Assembly: GCA_964573725.1 (NCBI GenBank)
Contig: CAZNLJ010000052.1
Span: 1-30,798 of the forward strand
DNA from: UBA6168 sp964573725
GTDB taxonomy: Bacteria; Bacteroidota; Bacteroidia; Chitinophagales; Saprospiraceae
Length of the DNA: 30,798 nt
Direction: 5' to 3'
In this document: positions 16,970 to 25,533 of the stretch, one piece after another
Position numbering within the stretch: position 1 is the stretch's first letter
How the letters are laid out: each line of letters starts with the position of its first letter
The notes under the pieces: model-generated
What the model was told of the DNA's origin: nothing
The model's input: only the letters and a program-made list of their open reading frames with translations
Databases searched by the model: none
Made by a program: the position numbers and the translations under genes

Positions 16970-17995
16970 ATGAAACTGGCCATCTCCATCCGACCGGCGC
17001 TCCTGTCGCTCCCCCTGTCGCTCCTGTTGTCCATCGCTTGCCTCGCGCAGGATACTTTTTCCATTGTGGCGGTGGACAGCACCACCGGGGCCGTCGGCAG
17101 TGCCGGCGCCTCCTGCATCAGCGCCGACAACCTGCAGCTCTACTTCCCCGGCATCGATCCCGATTTTCTCGGCGACCTGATTCCGGGACGGGGCGCCATC
17201 AACTCCCAGTCCTTCTACCTGGAAGTCAACCAACAAAATGCGCGTACCCGGCTGGAAATGGGCGACACCCCCCAGGAAGTGGTGGATTGGCTGGCCGCCA
17301 ACGACGCCCAGGGCAATTCCTCCCAACGCCAGTACGGGGTGGTCGCCCTGGACAACGGCAGCCCGCAGGCCGCCGCTTTCACCGGGGTCAACTGTTTCGA
17401 TTGGAAAGGCCATCGGGTCGGGGCGGATTATGCCATCCAGGGAAATATCCTCCTGGGTCCCGGTATCCTGGATTCCATGGAGGCGAATTACCTGGCTACG
17501 CCAGGTTGCCTGGCGGACAAACTCATGGCCGCCATGCGGGGCGCCAAAGTCCCCGGTGCGGATACCCGTTGCCTCGACAACGGTACCTCCTCCATGTTCG
17601 CTTTCCTGAAGGTCGCTTTTCCCGGCGACGACCCCGCCGAACCGACCCTGCGCCTGTTCGTGGCCTACAATCCGACCGGCATCGAACCCATCGATTCCCT
17701 GCAGGCGCTGTTCGACCTGACCGCACCTTGTGTCAACGCCAGCTCGGAAGCCACCGGCCATCTCCCTTTCTCGGTCGCCCCCAACCCGGCCTCCGGGCAG
17801 GTCCGGCTCGTATTCGACGCTGCCGTCGGGACGGTCCGTGCCGATCTGGTCGACCTGCAGGGCCGCCGCCTGTCCACCCATCCGGACCGCCGACCGGGCG
17901 ACACCATCCCCTTGCCTTCCTTCGACGGTATGCTGCTCCTGCGGCTGACCGACGGGAACGGACGGACCGGTACCCTGCCCATCCGGGTCCGGTAA
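16970..17995 (+). CDS. DUF1028 (predicted Ntn-hydrolase-like) protein with T9SS sorting domain
   Basis: From ATG 16970 the product is 341 residues, with a signal peptide ending near CLAQ. Immediately after the leader comes the DUF1028 signature DTFSIVAVDSTTGAVGSAGASC. DUF1028 proteins are predicted N-terminal-nucleophile-like hydrolases with no confirmed substrate. The family body continues with GAINSQSFYLEVNQQNAR, an ARTRLEMG/VVDWL stretch and an NGTSSMFAFLKVAFP segment. The last 75 residues or so (FSVAPNPASGQVRLVF to the C-terminus) form a T9SS type A sorting domain, so the enzyme should end up on the cell surface or outside. An A-rich stretch precedes the ATG, which is favourable in Bacteroidota. 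An upstream in-frame ATG at 16922 would bury the signal peptide and is less likely. Confidence 0.88.
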   Translation: MKLAISIRPALLSLPLSLLLSIACLAQDTFSIVAVDSTTGAVGSAGASCISADNLQLYFPGIDPDFLGDLIPGRGAINSQSFYLEVNQQNARTRLEMGDTPQEVVDWLAANDAQGNSSQRQYGVVALDNGSPQAAAFTGVNCFDWKGHRVGADYAIQGNILLGPGILDSMEANYLATPGCLADKLMAAMRGAKVPGADTRCLDNGTSSMFAFLKVAFPGDDPAEPTLRLFVAYNPTGIEPIDSLQALFDLTAPCVNASSEATGHLPFSVAPNPASGQVRLVFDAAVGTVRADLVDLQGRRLSTHPDRRPGDTIPLPSFDGMLLLRLTDGNGRTGTLPIRVR

Positions 17996-18055
17996 CCGGG
18001 GCTTCCGGACCCGCTTACTCCCTTGGATTCCCGTACCACTTCTTTCCTGTGAACC

Positions 18056-18733
18056 ATGCCCGTGATGAAATCAGTCCTCCGCTTCCTCTGCCCGGTACTG
18101 CTGCTCACCGCAGCTTGTTCCGACCGGCCCTACCCGGACACCCCGGCCGAAGTTCACCTCGATTCGGGGGAACTGCGCAGTTACTTCCAGCCGATTTCCG
18201 TGGGGGATACCCTCCGCTTCGAGGTGGCGACCGATGTATTGACGGACAAAGGCTCGGCCATCCCGAAGGAAGTGTTCTTTTCCCAATTGCCGCCCGACCT
18301 GGTCGGGGGAATCGATTTCCTGGACAGCAGCGCCCAACCTATGGTCATCGCCCGCTATTGCCTCCCCCTGGATCAGACGACGGAGGCCTGCCTGGTCGAT
18401 ATCCGGCAAGGATGGTTCCAGCACCAGTGCTTCCTGCTGCACGACATGTCACAATGGCAGTTCACCGGCCGGCAGACCCTGGCCGAATTCCTGGGTGGGG
18501 ACGGTAGCCAACGTTTGGTCGGCAGTTGGTTGTTCGATTTCAACGGAGATGGGACCAAGGATATCGTACAACAGGAAATCAACCACTGGGTCCTGACGGA
18601 TAGAGCAGAAGCGAGGGACTCCGTCCAGGTGGACAGCCGCCTGTTGTTGTGGGAAAAAGGGTCGTTCCGGGAAACGGCCATTCCAGCCGGCCGCCGGTTG
18701 GAGCAGGAATTCCCTATCCAATCCTATTGGTGA
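18056..18733 (+). CDS. Predicted lipoprotein of unknown function
   Basis: The 225-residue product begins with a lipoprotein-type leader ending LLTAAC at Cys21, from the ATG at 18056; ATG 18065 is an equally good start. I do not recognise the family. The body is mostly beta-like, with one calcium-loop-like segment DFNGDGTKD (residues 161-169), as found singly in FG-GAP or dockerin-type loops, inside the stretch LFDFNGDGTKDIVQQEINHWVL. That stretch suggests a property-of-the-system description domain such as a VCBS/FG-GAP remnant, but one copy is not enough to assign it. It lies 60 bases after the DUF1028 gene on the same strand and may be co-transcribed with it. Likely located in the periplasmic leaflet of the outer or inner membrane. 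Confidence 0.75.
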   Translation: MPVMKSVLRFLCPVLLLTAACSDRPYPDTPAEVHLDSGELRSYFQPISVGDTLRFEVATDVLTDKGSAIPKEVFFSQLPPDLVGGIDFLDSSAQPMVIARYCLPLDQTTEACLVDIRQGWFQHQCFLLHDMSQWQFTGRQTLAEFLGGDGSQRLVGSWLFDFNGDGTKDIVQQEINHWVLTDRAEARDSVQVDSRLLLWEKGSFRETAIPAGRRLEQEFPIQSYW

Positions 18734-18863
18734 CCGGCGCATGGTACGGACAAGGCGGTAGTCCGACGAAGCCGGTATCCGAGGCGAATTGTTGGTACTT
18801 CCCGTTCGGCACGCCGCCATCCGGCGCGCGTACCGGGGTGTCGCGCATAAAAACCGAAACGTC

Positions 18864-19205
18864 ATGTCTATCGTACAGGAATTCAACGACTACCGGGCCA
18901 GGATGAACGACAAGATCCTGGGCCAACAGAACAAGGCCCTGAACAGGTTCTTTGCCCTGGACAAGACCGCCTACGAAGCGGGGGCCCTGGATACCCGCAC
19001 CAAGGAACTGCTGGGATTGGTGGCCTCCATGGTGTTGCGGTGCGACGATTGCATCCGCTATCATTTGGGCACCTGCCACCAATTGGGTGTTACCCGGGAG
19101 GAGATATTCGAGGTGTTTTCCATCGCCAACTTGGTCGGGGGATCCATTTGTATCCCGCACACGCGCCGGGCGGTGGAATATTGGGAGGCGCTGGAGGCCG
19201 GTTGA
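18864..19205 (+). CDS. AhpD-like carboxymuconolactone decarboxylase family protein
   Basis: From ATG 18864 the product is 113 residues, the usual size for a single CMD-domain protein. It holds the AhpD-type redox motif Cys60-x-x-Cys63 followed by His67 (RCDDCIRYH), after an all-helical lead-in (TRTKELLGLVASMVL) and before a GVTREEIFEVFSIANLVGG helix pair. Proteins of this type act as thiol peroxidases or disulfide reductases in oxidative stress defence, in the cytoplasm; true decarboxylase activity is unlikely with this motif. The frame is open upstream to a TTG at 18789, but the extra residues do not look like the family. The gene is convergent with the pirin gene, leaving 21 bases between stops. 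Confidence 0.9.
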   Translation: MSIVQEFNDYRARMNDKILGQQNKALNRFFALDKTAYEAGALDTRTKELLGLVASMVLRCDDCIRYHLGTCHQLGVTREEIFEVFSIANLVGGSICIPHTRRAVEYWEALEAG

Positions 19206-19226
19206 GGCCGCGCCACACCGGCAGGC

Positions 19227-20135
19227 TCAGGAGAGCCGCATGGGTACATCCATGAGGAGCAGGCGGGCACCGGCGGCAGGACGGATATCCACGCGGTCGA
19301 TGTCCCAGATGCCGAACCCGTCCCGCTTGTCCAGGGCTTGTCCCCCGACGCTCGCCTTGCCGTCCAACACGAAGACATACAAGCCGTTGCCGGGTTTTTT
19401 CGGCGTGTAGGACAGCTCCGCATCCCGGTCGAAGACGCCCATGTGGAACCAGGCGTCCTGGTGGATCCAGACCCCTTCGTCGGCGGGATCCGGAGATAAG
19501 ATCTGGAGGAGGCGGTTGCGCATTTTTTCCGGGTCCAGGGTCAGCTGGTCGTATCGGGGCTGCACCCCTTTCCGGTTGGGGAACAGCCAGATTTGTAGGA
19601 ATTTGACGGGTTTGTCCGCGTGCTTGTTGTACTCGGAGTGGTAGATACCGGTGCCGGCGCTCATGACCTGGATGTCCCCGTTGCGGATGACGGCGACATT
19701 GCCCATGCTGTCCTTGTGTTCCAGGTCGCCTTCCAGGGGGATGGAAATGATTTCCATGTTGTCGTGCGGGTGGGTGCCGAAACCTTTGCCCGGTGCCACA
19801 TGGTCGTCGTTCAGGACCCGCAGGGCGCCGAAGTGGACACGTTCCGGGTGGTAGTAGTTGGCGAAGGAGAAGGAATGGTAGGACTCGAGCCAGCCGTGGA
19901 ATGCACGGCCTCTGGAGTCCGCCTTGTGGAGGACGGTCTGCATGGTGTTGATCTCGCTGTTGGGCAAATGGTTGAAGCCTACCTGCTGCGCGGGAAAGGG
20001 AATTTCCCGGACGCCGTTCATCAGCCGGTCGTAGGTGGAGGATTCGGCGGCAGCGACGTGGTTTCCGGATACCTTGCCGGAAAGCCAGGCGGCGGCCGTC
20101 AGCAGGCCGTTGGTGAGGAACGTCTTCCTTTTCAT
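19227..20135 (-). CDS. Pirin family protein with N-terminal export-like leader
   Basis: The 302-residue product starts at ATG 20135. Residues 1-30 look like an export leader (MKRKTF then a weakly hydrophobic stretch ending near HVAAAES), whereas most pirins are cytoplasmic. The metal-binding set of the bicupin is intact: His122 and His124 (THPHDNME), His166 and Glu168 (YHSEYN). The body includes RAFHGWLESYHSFSFANYYHP, FGALRVLNDDHVAPGKGFG and a C-terminal quercetinase-like cupin. Related proteins act as quercetin 2,3-dioxygenases or redox-sensing regulators; the present substrate is unknown. A Tat route is conceivable, but no twin arginine is present (KRK). The gene is divergent from the first TPR regulator across 215 bases. 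Confidence 0.9.
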   Translation of the reverse strand: MKRKTFLTNGLLTAAAWLSGKVSGNHVAAAESSTYDRLMNGVREIPFPAQQVGFNHLPNSEINTMQTVLHKADSRGRAFHGWLESYHSFSFANYYHPERVHFGALRVLNDDHVAPGKGFGTHPHDNMEIISIPLEGDLEHKDSMGNVAVIRNGDIQVMSAGTGIYHSEYNKHADKPVKFLQIWLFPNRKGVQPRYDQLTLDPEKMRNRLLQILSPDPADEGVWIHQDAWFHMGVFDRDAELSYTPKKPGNGLYVFVLDGKASVGGQALDKRDGFGIWDIDRVDIRPAAGARLLLMDVPMRLS

Positions 20136-20350
20136 CGTCAAAAAATGTTTGCAGGAATAATATCGGAAACAACGATGTTTGGTTTTTGTTTATTTTCCGT
20201 TTCTATGCCGGTTTCAAGGCTGCCCTTCGGGTCGTCGGTGTCGCGGCCCCTGTTCCCAAAAATCATGGGGGAGGGCAGGAGCGGGGTTATCCGGGTAGCA
20301 TGATACAAGAATTTCGCTGCAAGCTGCAGGAACCCTTCAAGCGTCCAGCT

Positions 20351-22027
20351 ATGTCCCAATCCGCCAATCGATTTTTCCTCAGGACCCTCATGATGTCGCT
20401 ATTGTGCATAGCCTGCCGGGCTGCCCTGCATGGAACGGAGTCGCCGAAAATCGATTCCTTGTCGGCCATGCTGGAAGAGACCGGACAGGACACCGTTCGT
20501 GTCCGGCTGCTGATGGACTTGTCCCGGGAGTTCCAGCGGGAAGACGTCGTGAGGGCCTTCGAGTATGCGCACCGTGCGGTGCTGGAAGCCACCGCGACGG
20601 AAGACGGCAGGTTGTTGGGCGCCGCCTTGATGAATGCCTTCCGGGTGAGTTATTACCACGGTCGCGCGGATATTGCCGCGGATTATCTCCTGCGGTACAG
20701 GGAACTGGTGGAAGCGGAGGGAAACACGGCGGAAGTATTGAAAGCCAATGCGAACATGGGTGCCATTTGGATGATGTTGAAGAGATTTGACAAGGCGGAA
20801 CAGGCGTACGAGGGCTTGCTCGAGGTTTTGGAAAGTGACAGTACGAGTGATCGCGCAAAGCTCTCGGTGGTGTACGGCAACTTGGGGCTTGCGAATGCGG
20901 AACAGATGAAATGGGATAAGGCGGAATCATTTTACAAGAAGGGAATCATGTTGTCGGAGCGGTATCCGGAAGCGGCGGCCAATTTGGGACGGTTGCTGCA
21001 CAACTATGGAAACCTGCTGGTCAGCGGCCACGATTTCGAACAGGCTTTCGAAAAATTGTCGGCGGCGCGGGACATTTATGCGCTGGAAGGGAACAAGGCG
21101 GCGGCGTGCGGCATCCTATGGAGTTTGGGAAAGGCGTATCGGGAACAGGGCAAAACAGATCGGGCGATGGAGCACTACCGGCAAGGTTACGCCCTGGCGA
21201 TGGAGTTGGGCAGTATCATCGACCTTCGGTCGTTTGCGGAAGCCACCTACGAATTGTACGAAGAGACAGGGCCGGCGGATTCGACCCTGAAGTACCTGAA
21301 TCTCTACCATCAATATGAAAAGGAGGCCAAGCTGTCGGATACGGCGGAGAAGTTGTTCCGGGAGGAATTGGCCGTCAAGTACCGGAAATGGGAGAAGGAA
21401 CAACTGCGCAGGCAGCGAGCGGACCGTCGGGGTATGGCCGGAATCGTGTTCCTGGCCATTGTCATCGCCGCATCGGCAGCTTGGCTGGCCTTTCGGAGCC
21501 GAAAAAATATGCGGCGGTCAGAACTGGCCAAGCTGCAACTGGAGCGCAACGCCCGACGCCTGGAGATGGAAAAAGGGTGGCTGAACAGCCAGGTGGAGAA
21601 GAAAGACAAGGAGCTCACCACCCAGGTGATGTATGCGATGCAGAAGAATGAACAGATCGGCGGTGTGGTGGAGAAATTGGCCAGGCAGCAGGACATGCGG
21701 GTATCGGCCCACCCAGGCTCCCTGGACCATATTATCCGGGAACTTGAAAAAACCAGGGAGGACCATGTTTGGGAGGATTTCGAACTTCGGTTCAAACTGG
21801 TCCACCGACAGTTTTACGACATCCTGAACGAACGCTTTCCCGAGCTCACCCCGAATGAGCGCCGGCTTTGTGCTTTCTTGAAATTGAATTTCTCTTCCAA
21901 GGAGATATCCACCATCACCGGCCAGACACCGCATAGTATCAAGGTGGCCCGTACCCGGCTCCGCAAGAAACTGGGACTGACGCACAGCGACCAGGGGCTG
22001 GTGGAATTCCTGGCATCCATCGGATGA
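20351..22027 (+). CDS. TPR-repeat transmembrane regulator with LuxR-like C-terminal HTH (first)
   Basis: From ATG 20351 the product is 558 residues. Order of parts: signal peptide (about 1-27); tetratricopeptide repeats (about 40-330, e.g. AEQAYEGLLEVLE, KWDKAESFYKKGIML, ALEGNKAAACGILWSLGKAYREQGKTDRAMEHY, split here only for illustration); one membrane segment (about 362-381); a basic coiled-coil (about 382-450); and a LuxR-like HTH (about 499-545, starting LTPNERRLCAFL). The TPRs should lie in the periplasm and the HTH in the cytoplasm, so the protein may act as a one-component transmembrane sensor-regulator. No receiver or kinase domain is present. A remnant surface-protein gene lies downstream on the same strand and is a candidate target. 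Confidence 0.88.
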   Translation: MSQSANRFFLRTLMMSLLCIACRAALHGTESPKIDSLSAMLEETGQDTVRVRLLMDLSREFQREDVVRAFEYAHRAVLEATATEDGRLLGAALMNAFRVSYYHGRADIAADYLLRYRELVEAEGNTAEVLKANANMGAIWMMLKRFDKAEQAYEGLLEVLESDSTSDRAKLSVVYGNLGLANAEQMKWDKAESFYKKGIMLSERYPEAAANLGRLLHNYGNLLVSGHDFEQAFEKLSAARDIYALEGNKAAACGILWSLGKAYREQGKTDRAMEHYRQGYALAMELGSIIDLRSFAEATYELYEETGPADSTLKYLNLYHQYEKEAKLSDTAEKLFREELAVKYRKWEKEQLRRQRADRRGMAGIVFLAIVIAASAAWLAFRSRKNMRRSELAKLQLERNARRLEMEKGWLNSQVEKKDKELTTQVMYAMQKNEQIGGVVEKLARQQDMRVSAHPGSLDHIIRELEKTREDHVWEDFELRFKLVHRQFYDILNERFPELTPNERRLCAFLKLNFSSKEISTITGQTPHSIKVARTRLRKKLGLTHSDQGLVEFLASIG

Positions 22028-22451
22028 ACACCTGTCCGCCCAAGCCGCTGTTTTCCTGCCGATCAAATTGCCCCGCCGGCCTGTTCCGCATGCCTGTTGT
22101 ATACCGGTCCAGGTGGACTTATCCGGGTCTGTATCCCTTTTTTATCCTTGCCACTTTTGCGGTTTCCTTTTGCAAGGTTCGCATGATTGTATAAGACCGT
22201 AAGTTGCTCATAACCAAAGGGTCTTTATTTCGCTTCCCGCCTTTTGGACAGGACTGCCGGTGGCGCGCCCAAGCGCGCCGCCGGCAGTCCTTTAAAATCT
22301 TTTGGGCGCGGGGCCAAGTTTTAGTGCGGGGTGTAGCAGATCGGGGAATTTTATGAATAAAAAACAGATAATCAATTTTTTGTAAGTACTTTCTTATTGG
22401 GTTCAGGTGCGGAGGATGCGATCGAATTCCGAACATTAAGAATACGTCGTT
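22028..22451. other. Intergenic region between the TPR regulator and the HYR-type remnant
   Basis: This 424-base region has no convincing gene. It contains the long hairpin at 22250-22291 and AT-rich stretches around 22350-22400, in contrast to the GC-rich genes around it. I found no exact TAnnTTTG element before 22452; a TTTTTTG run near 22376-22382 is the only -33-like sequence. Confidence 0.5.
22250..22291 (+). terminator. 19-bp stem hairpin, possible terminator of the TPR regulator
   Basis: Bases 22250-22268 pair with 22273-22291 over 19 positions with one G-T wobble and a 4-base CCAA loop. The plus strand continues TTAAAATCTTTT, a moderate U tract, so it may terminate the transcript from the regulator that ends at 22027. 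The stem is unusually long for a terminator and sits 222 bases after the stop, so an mRNA-processing or mobile-repeat role is also possible. Confidence 0.5.
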
Positions 22452-23085
22452 ATGACACGAAGGCAAACTTCGCGCTCAATCCGGAAAGAGCAATACCTTC
22501 TGCGGGTAATGAAGCCTCACAGGGTCCCATTTATTTTGGTTTTCGGTAGTCTCGGCACCTGGTTCGGGACGGTATCCGCCCGGATGGTCATTGGAGGTCC
22601 AAGCCCGGATTCGTCCGCCGTGCTGGATATCCAAGGTACGGTAGGGAAATGTAGTTACGCCGAGTTCGGTAACAACACCGTGATGATGGTGGCGATGAAC
22701 TATTACGGCAATTCGGATGGCTGCCAGGTGACGTTCTCCGTGCAGGACCTGGTTGCCCCGGTGGCGACCTGCCAAATCGTGACGGTATCGCTCAACGCCG
22801 CCGGCACAAGTCGACAAGGGCTGGAAGCAGGCCTGCGGTATCGCCCCGCCGTCGCTCAGCCGGACAAATTTCAACTTTACGCACATCGGGGAAAACACGC
22901 GCTCCCTGACGGTCACGGACAACAACGGCAACACGGCCACCTCCCAGGCGACCGTGACGGTGCAGGACCGGGTCGTCCTGACGGTCCCCGCCGGCGTGCT
23001 TGCCGTCGGCCGCATGCTGCTCGTGGAGGACGGCAGCACGGTGACCCCGGAGCCGATGGCGACGATGGCCATTTTCCCGAATTGA
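22452..23085 (+). pseudogene. Frameshifted remnant of an HYR-repeat surface protein
   Basis: The ATG at 22452 opens MTRRQTSRS, a hydrophobic leader (FILVFGSLGTWFG) and then VIGGPSPDSSAVLDI, the same pattern as the gene at 30330. The sequence jumps directly into an HYR-like repeat (GNNTV...SVQDLVAPVATC...VTVSLNAAGT). The frame breaks at about 22806-22812: the continuation VDKGWKQACGIAPPSLS through SLTVTDNNGNTATSQATVTVQD lies in the next frame (+1 base) and ends at TGA 23083-23085. The first frame beyond the break gives low-complexity, non-homologous protein. Either an extra base or a two-base loss explains this; sequencing error cannot be excluded. Some residues look worn (MM, AMN and YY in place of the usual small polar residues). 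The N-terminal part is much shorter than in relatives, as if an internal segment had been deleted. Confidence 0.7.
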
Positions 23086-23178
23086 GACCAGGGTGTATCC
23101 GGTCACATGAACCCATTCCCGGAAGGGGCAAGAAATCAATCGGATTTTGTAAGCGATGTACATCCCCATTCAAATGCA

Positions 23179-23209
23179 ACCGGAGCGAATGACTTGCTCC
23201 GGTTTTTTT
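23179..23209 (+). terminator. Intrinsic terminator after the HYR remnant
   Basis: An 8-bp perfect stem, ACCGGAGC (23179-23186) with GCTCCGGT (23196-23203), encloses a 9-base loop and is followed by a T run to 23209. It lies 94 bases after the remnant's stop and is a standard rho-independent terminator, indicating that the remnant descends from a transcribed gene. Confidence 0.85.
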
Positions 23210-23691
23210 GTCGACAAACCAGTCGGGGACACCCGGGGATGCCGTGGGGAAACAAGTTCGGCAGGGTAGTCCTTTCGGGAGCAGCCGATTGGGGAAGGCA
23301 GCGGTCGAGCTGCGGCGCGAAAGTCCGTCCGGACATCATTTCCCAATGCCGGCAAGAGGGCTAAGGTCGATCGTCCATGAGGCCCGGGATGCCGGGTAAC
23401 GATTATATTCGAAAGAGACAAGCCGGGCCTGTTTCGGCAGGCCGGCATAAGGGTGGACGGCACACCATCGAACCGGGTCTGTCCGGCGGCAATCCATGCG
23501 GCGGCAACCTCAGGAAAGAAAGGGGCGGTCCTCCGGGCCCTCCGACCATCCGGAATCCTTCTTCCTCCGAGGCAGCGGGACGGCAAGCGGAAAAAGCACA
23601 GGGGAGTCCATACGGAGCCGATACCGGAGCTCGACCCCGGGGACAAGGGGGACGGTGGCGCATCCGATCGGGATGCGAGCCCTCGGGCGGT
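23210..23691. other. Intergenic region with no recognised gene
   Basis: This 482-base region lies between the terminator of the remnant and the 3' end of the minus-strand TPR regulator. Open frames on both strands show only low-complexity, arginine/proline-rich translations typical of non-coding GC-rich DNA. Imperfect hairpins occur at about 23422-23446 (one bulged G) and 23659-23675, neither with a T tract. I see no promoter. Confidence 0.45.
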
Positions 23692-25533
23692 TCACATCTC
23701 CAGGAGGAGCGCCTGGAAATCATGGTCCTCTTCAATGCGCATCTTTTGGGTGATGCGGTACTTCTTGGTGAAAACGCTTTGGTGGCGGATGTTCATCACG
23801 TTCGCGATATCCTTGTAGGACAAGTTGAGGCGGACCAGGGCGCAGAATTCCAGGTCGCTTTGCGTAAGCTCCGGGAAACGGTCCTTGAGGCGCTTGAGGT
23901 AATCGGGATACAAGGCACCGAAACGAACCATTAAGGCTTCCCGTTGCTGCGTACCTTCCTTCATGCTGAGGATGGCCTGGGTCATCTCCTGGCGGTCCTG
24001 GTCCTGGAGTTTACCCAGCAAGTGCTCCAATTCCTCGTGCTTACGGGCCAATTCCAGTGCGTTTTCGGTCAGTTGGTCCTGTTGCAGGCGGATGACCTGT
24101 TGTTGGGCGGACGTTTTTTCGTTCAGCAGCTGCTGTTCCCGGAAGGCCATCCGTTGCTCCTCCTCCAGGCGGTGGAGGCGGAAGACCTTGTAGCGGAGTT
24201 GCAGGCGGTAATAGAGCGTCAGGACGACCAGGACGACAACAAACAGCAAGGAGGCGAGGAGATTGAGATTCCGGATGCGGATTTTCCGTTCCAGTTCCGC
24301 CTGGACCAGCCTGCTCATTTGGGCTTCCTGCTGGAAGGTCCGGCTCTTGTACTGTTCCTGCAAGCCTTTGGCCTGGGTGAGCAGGTTGAACCGGTTGAGG
24401 CTGTCCGCATAGTCCGTGGCCGTCATGGCGGCGGCGGTGCTTTCCGGCCAGCGGCCCAGTCCCTGGAAGGTCTCGGCACGGGCGCGGTGATAATCCCGAC
24501 GGATGGCGAAGTTGGCGGTCCGGAAGACCTGCAGGCGGTCGATGGTCCGGATGAGGCTGTCGGCTTCCGGGAACATGCGTTCCGCGGTCAGGAACTTGAG
24601 GTAGTCGGAGAAAAGGAATTGGCCGTACTCGTTGTCGGGATATCGGGTGTTTGCCCTGGCCGCCTCGAAATAGGACCGGATCTCGGCCCGGGGCCTTCCG
24701 GCAGTCCTGGCGATGTTCGCCTTGGTGCGCAGGGCGTAGGCCAGGTACTCGGCGTTGTCGTACCGGCTGAGGATGGCCAGCGCTTCGTCCACCGATTCGA
24801 AAGCCTTCGGCAGCAGGCCCATGCGGCGGAGGACCTCAGCATGGTTCAGCAGGCTGATGGCGAGATTCCATTCGTTGCTGTCCGCCCGGAAGGCGGGAAT
24901 GATTTCCCGATAAATCCGGTGGGCGAAGGAATCGTCCTCCATGATGAGATAGGTATTGGCGAGTTTTTGTCGGATGATGAGCAAGACCGGCCGTTGGGCG
25001 GTGCTATCCGGCAGCTGTTCCAACAGTTCGATGGCCCGGAGCAAGTATTCCACGGCCGGGTCGTACATCGATTGTTGCCGGAAGGTGGAGGCCATCTCCC
25101 CGTACAGGGTGGCCAGTTTCTTTTGGTCCCCCAATCGGAGGTACAGTTCCTCGGCCTGCTTCTGGAGGGAGAGCGCTTGGTCGTTGAGGCCTTTTTCCCG
25201 GAGCACGTTCGAGAGGTTGAGCATGGCATTGCCCCGGAATTGCTCATCCGTACTGTGGTCGATGATGTAGCGGAAAAAATAGGTGGCGGAATCTACTTGG
25301 CCTTCCATCCCGAAGTAAATGCCGAAGGCATTGAACAGGACCACCTGGTCGGCGGCCGACAAGGCCTGCCAATCGGACCGGAGGGAGTCGAGGCGTCGTT
25401 TCGCGTTGTCCCGGTTGCCGTACATGTTGGCGATGGCTTCCCGGACGATGCTGTTGACGGCCGGGTCCTGGGCGGGCAGCCGGATAGCGGAGGACAAGCA
25501 GCCGAGCGTCAGACATGTTATCAGAATTCTCAT
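23692..25533 (-). CDS. TPR-repeat transmembrane regulator with LuxR-like C-terminal HTH (second)
   Basis: From ATG 25533 the product is 613 residues with a signal peptide ending near RLPAQ (about residue 22). TPR-like helices fill about 40-400 (e.g. QVDSATYFFRYIIDHS, LNDQALSLQKQAEELYLRLG, YDPAVEYLLRAIELLEQL). A single membrane segment (about 424-443) is followed by a long coiled-coil (about 450-530, rich in E, Q and R) and a C-terminal HTH (about 553-600, FPELTQSDLEFCALVRL then YKDIANVMNI). The arrangement and the FPELT lead-in match the regulator at 20351, although overall identity looks low. The TPR part should be periplasmic and the HTH cytoplasmic. The frame is open to 25872, but the signal peptide supports 25533. 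The BatA-like gene is divergent, 444 bases away. Confidence 0.88.
   Translation of the reverse strand: MRILITCLTLGCLSSAIRLPAQDPAVNSIVREAIANMYGNRDNAKRRLDSLRSDWQALSAADQVVLFNAFGIYFGMEGQVDSATYFFRYIIDHSTDEQFRGNAMLNLSNVLREKGLNDQALSLQKQAEELYLRLGDQKKLATLYGEMASTFRQQSMYDPAVEYLLRAIELLEQLPDSTAQRPVLLIIRQKLANTYLIMEDDSFAHRIYREIIPAFRADSNEWNLAISLLNHAEVLRRMGLLPKAFESVDEALAILSRYDNAEYLAYALRTKANIARTAGRPRAEIRSYFEAARANTRYPDNEYGQFLFSDYLKFLTAERMFPEADSLIRTIDRLQVFRTANFAIRRDYHRARAETFQGLGRWPESTAAAMTATDYADSLNRFNLLTQAKGLQEQYKSRTFQQEAQMSRLVQAELERKIRIRNLNLLASLLFVVVLVVLTLYYRLQLRYKVFRLHRLEEEQRMAFREQQLLNEKTSAQQQVIRLQQDQLTENALELARKHEELEHLLGKLQDQDRQEMTQAILSMKEGTQQREALMVRFGALYPDYLKRLKDRFPELTQSDLEFCALVRLNLSYKDIANVMNIRHQSVFTKKYRITQKMRIEEDHDFQALLLEM

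Noticed and set aside
15323..17881. Minus-strand open frames opposite the DUF1501 and DUF1028 genes
   Set aside because: These are antisense shadows in GC-rich DNA; the plus-strand products have recognised domains and leaders.
22119..22466. A 115-codon minus-strand open frame in the intergenic region
   Set aside because: It runs across the 19-bp hairpin and shows no recognisable motif, leader or promoter.
23210..23691. Possible small gene or mobile-element scar after the HYR remnant
   Set aside because: No terminal inverted repeats, target duplications or transposase-like sequence were found, and the translations are low-complexity.
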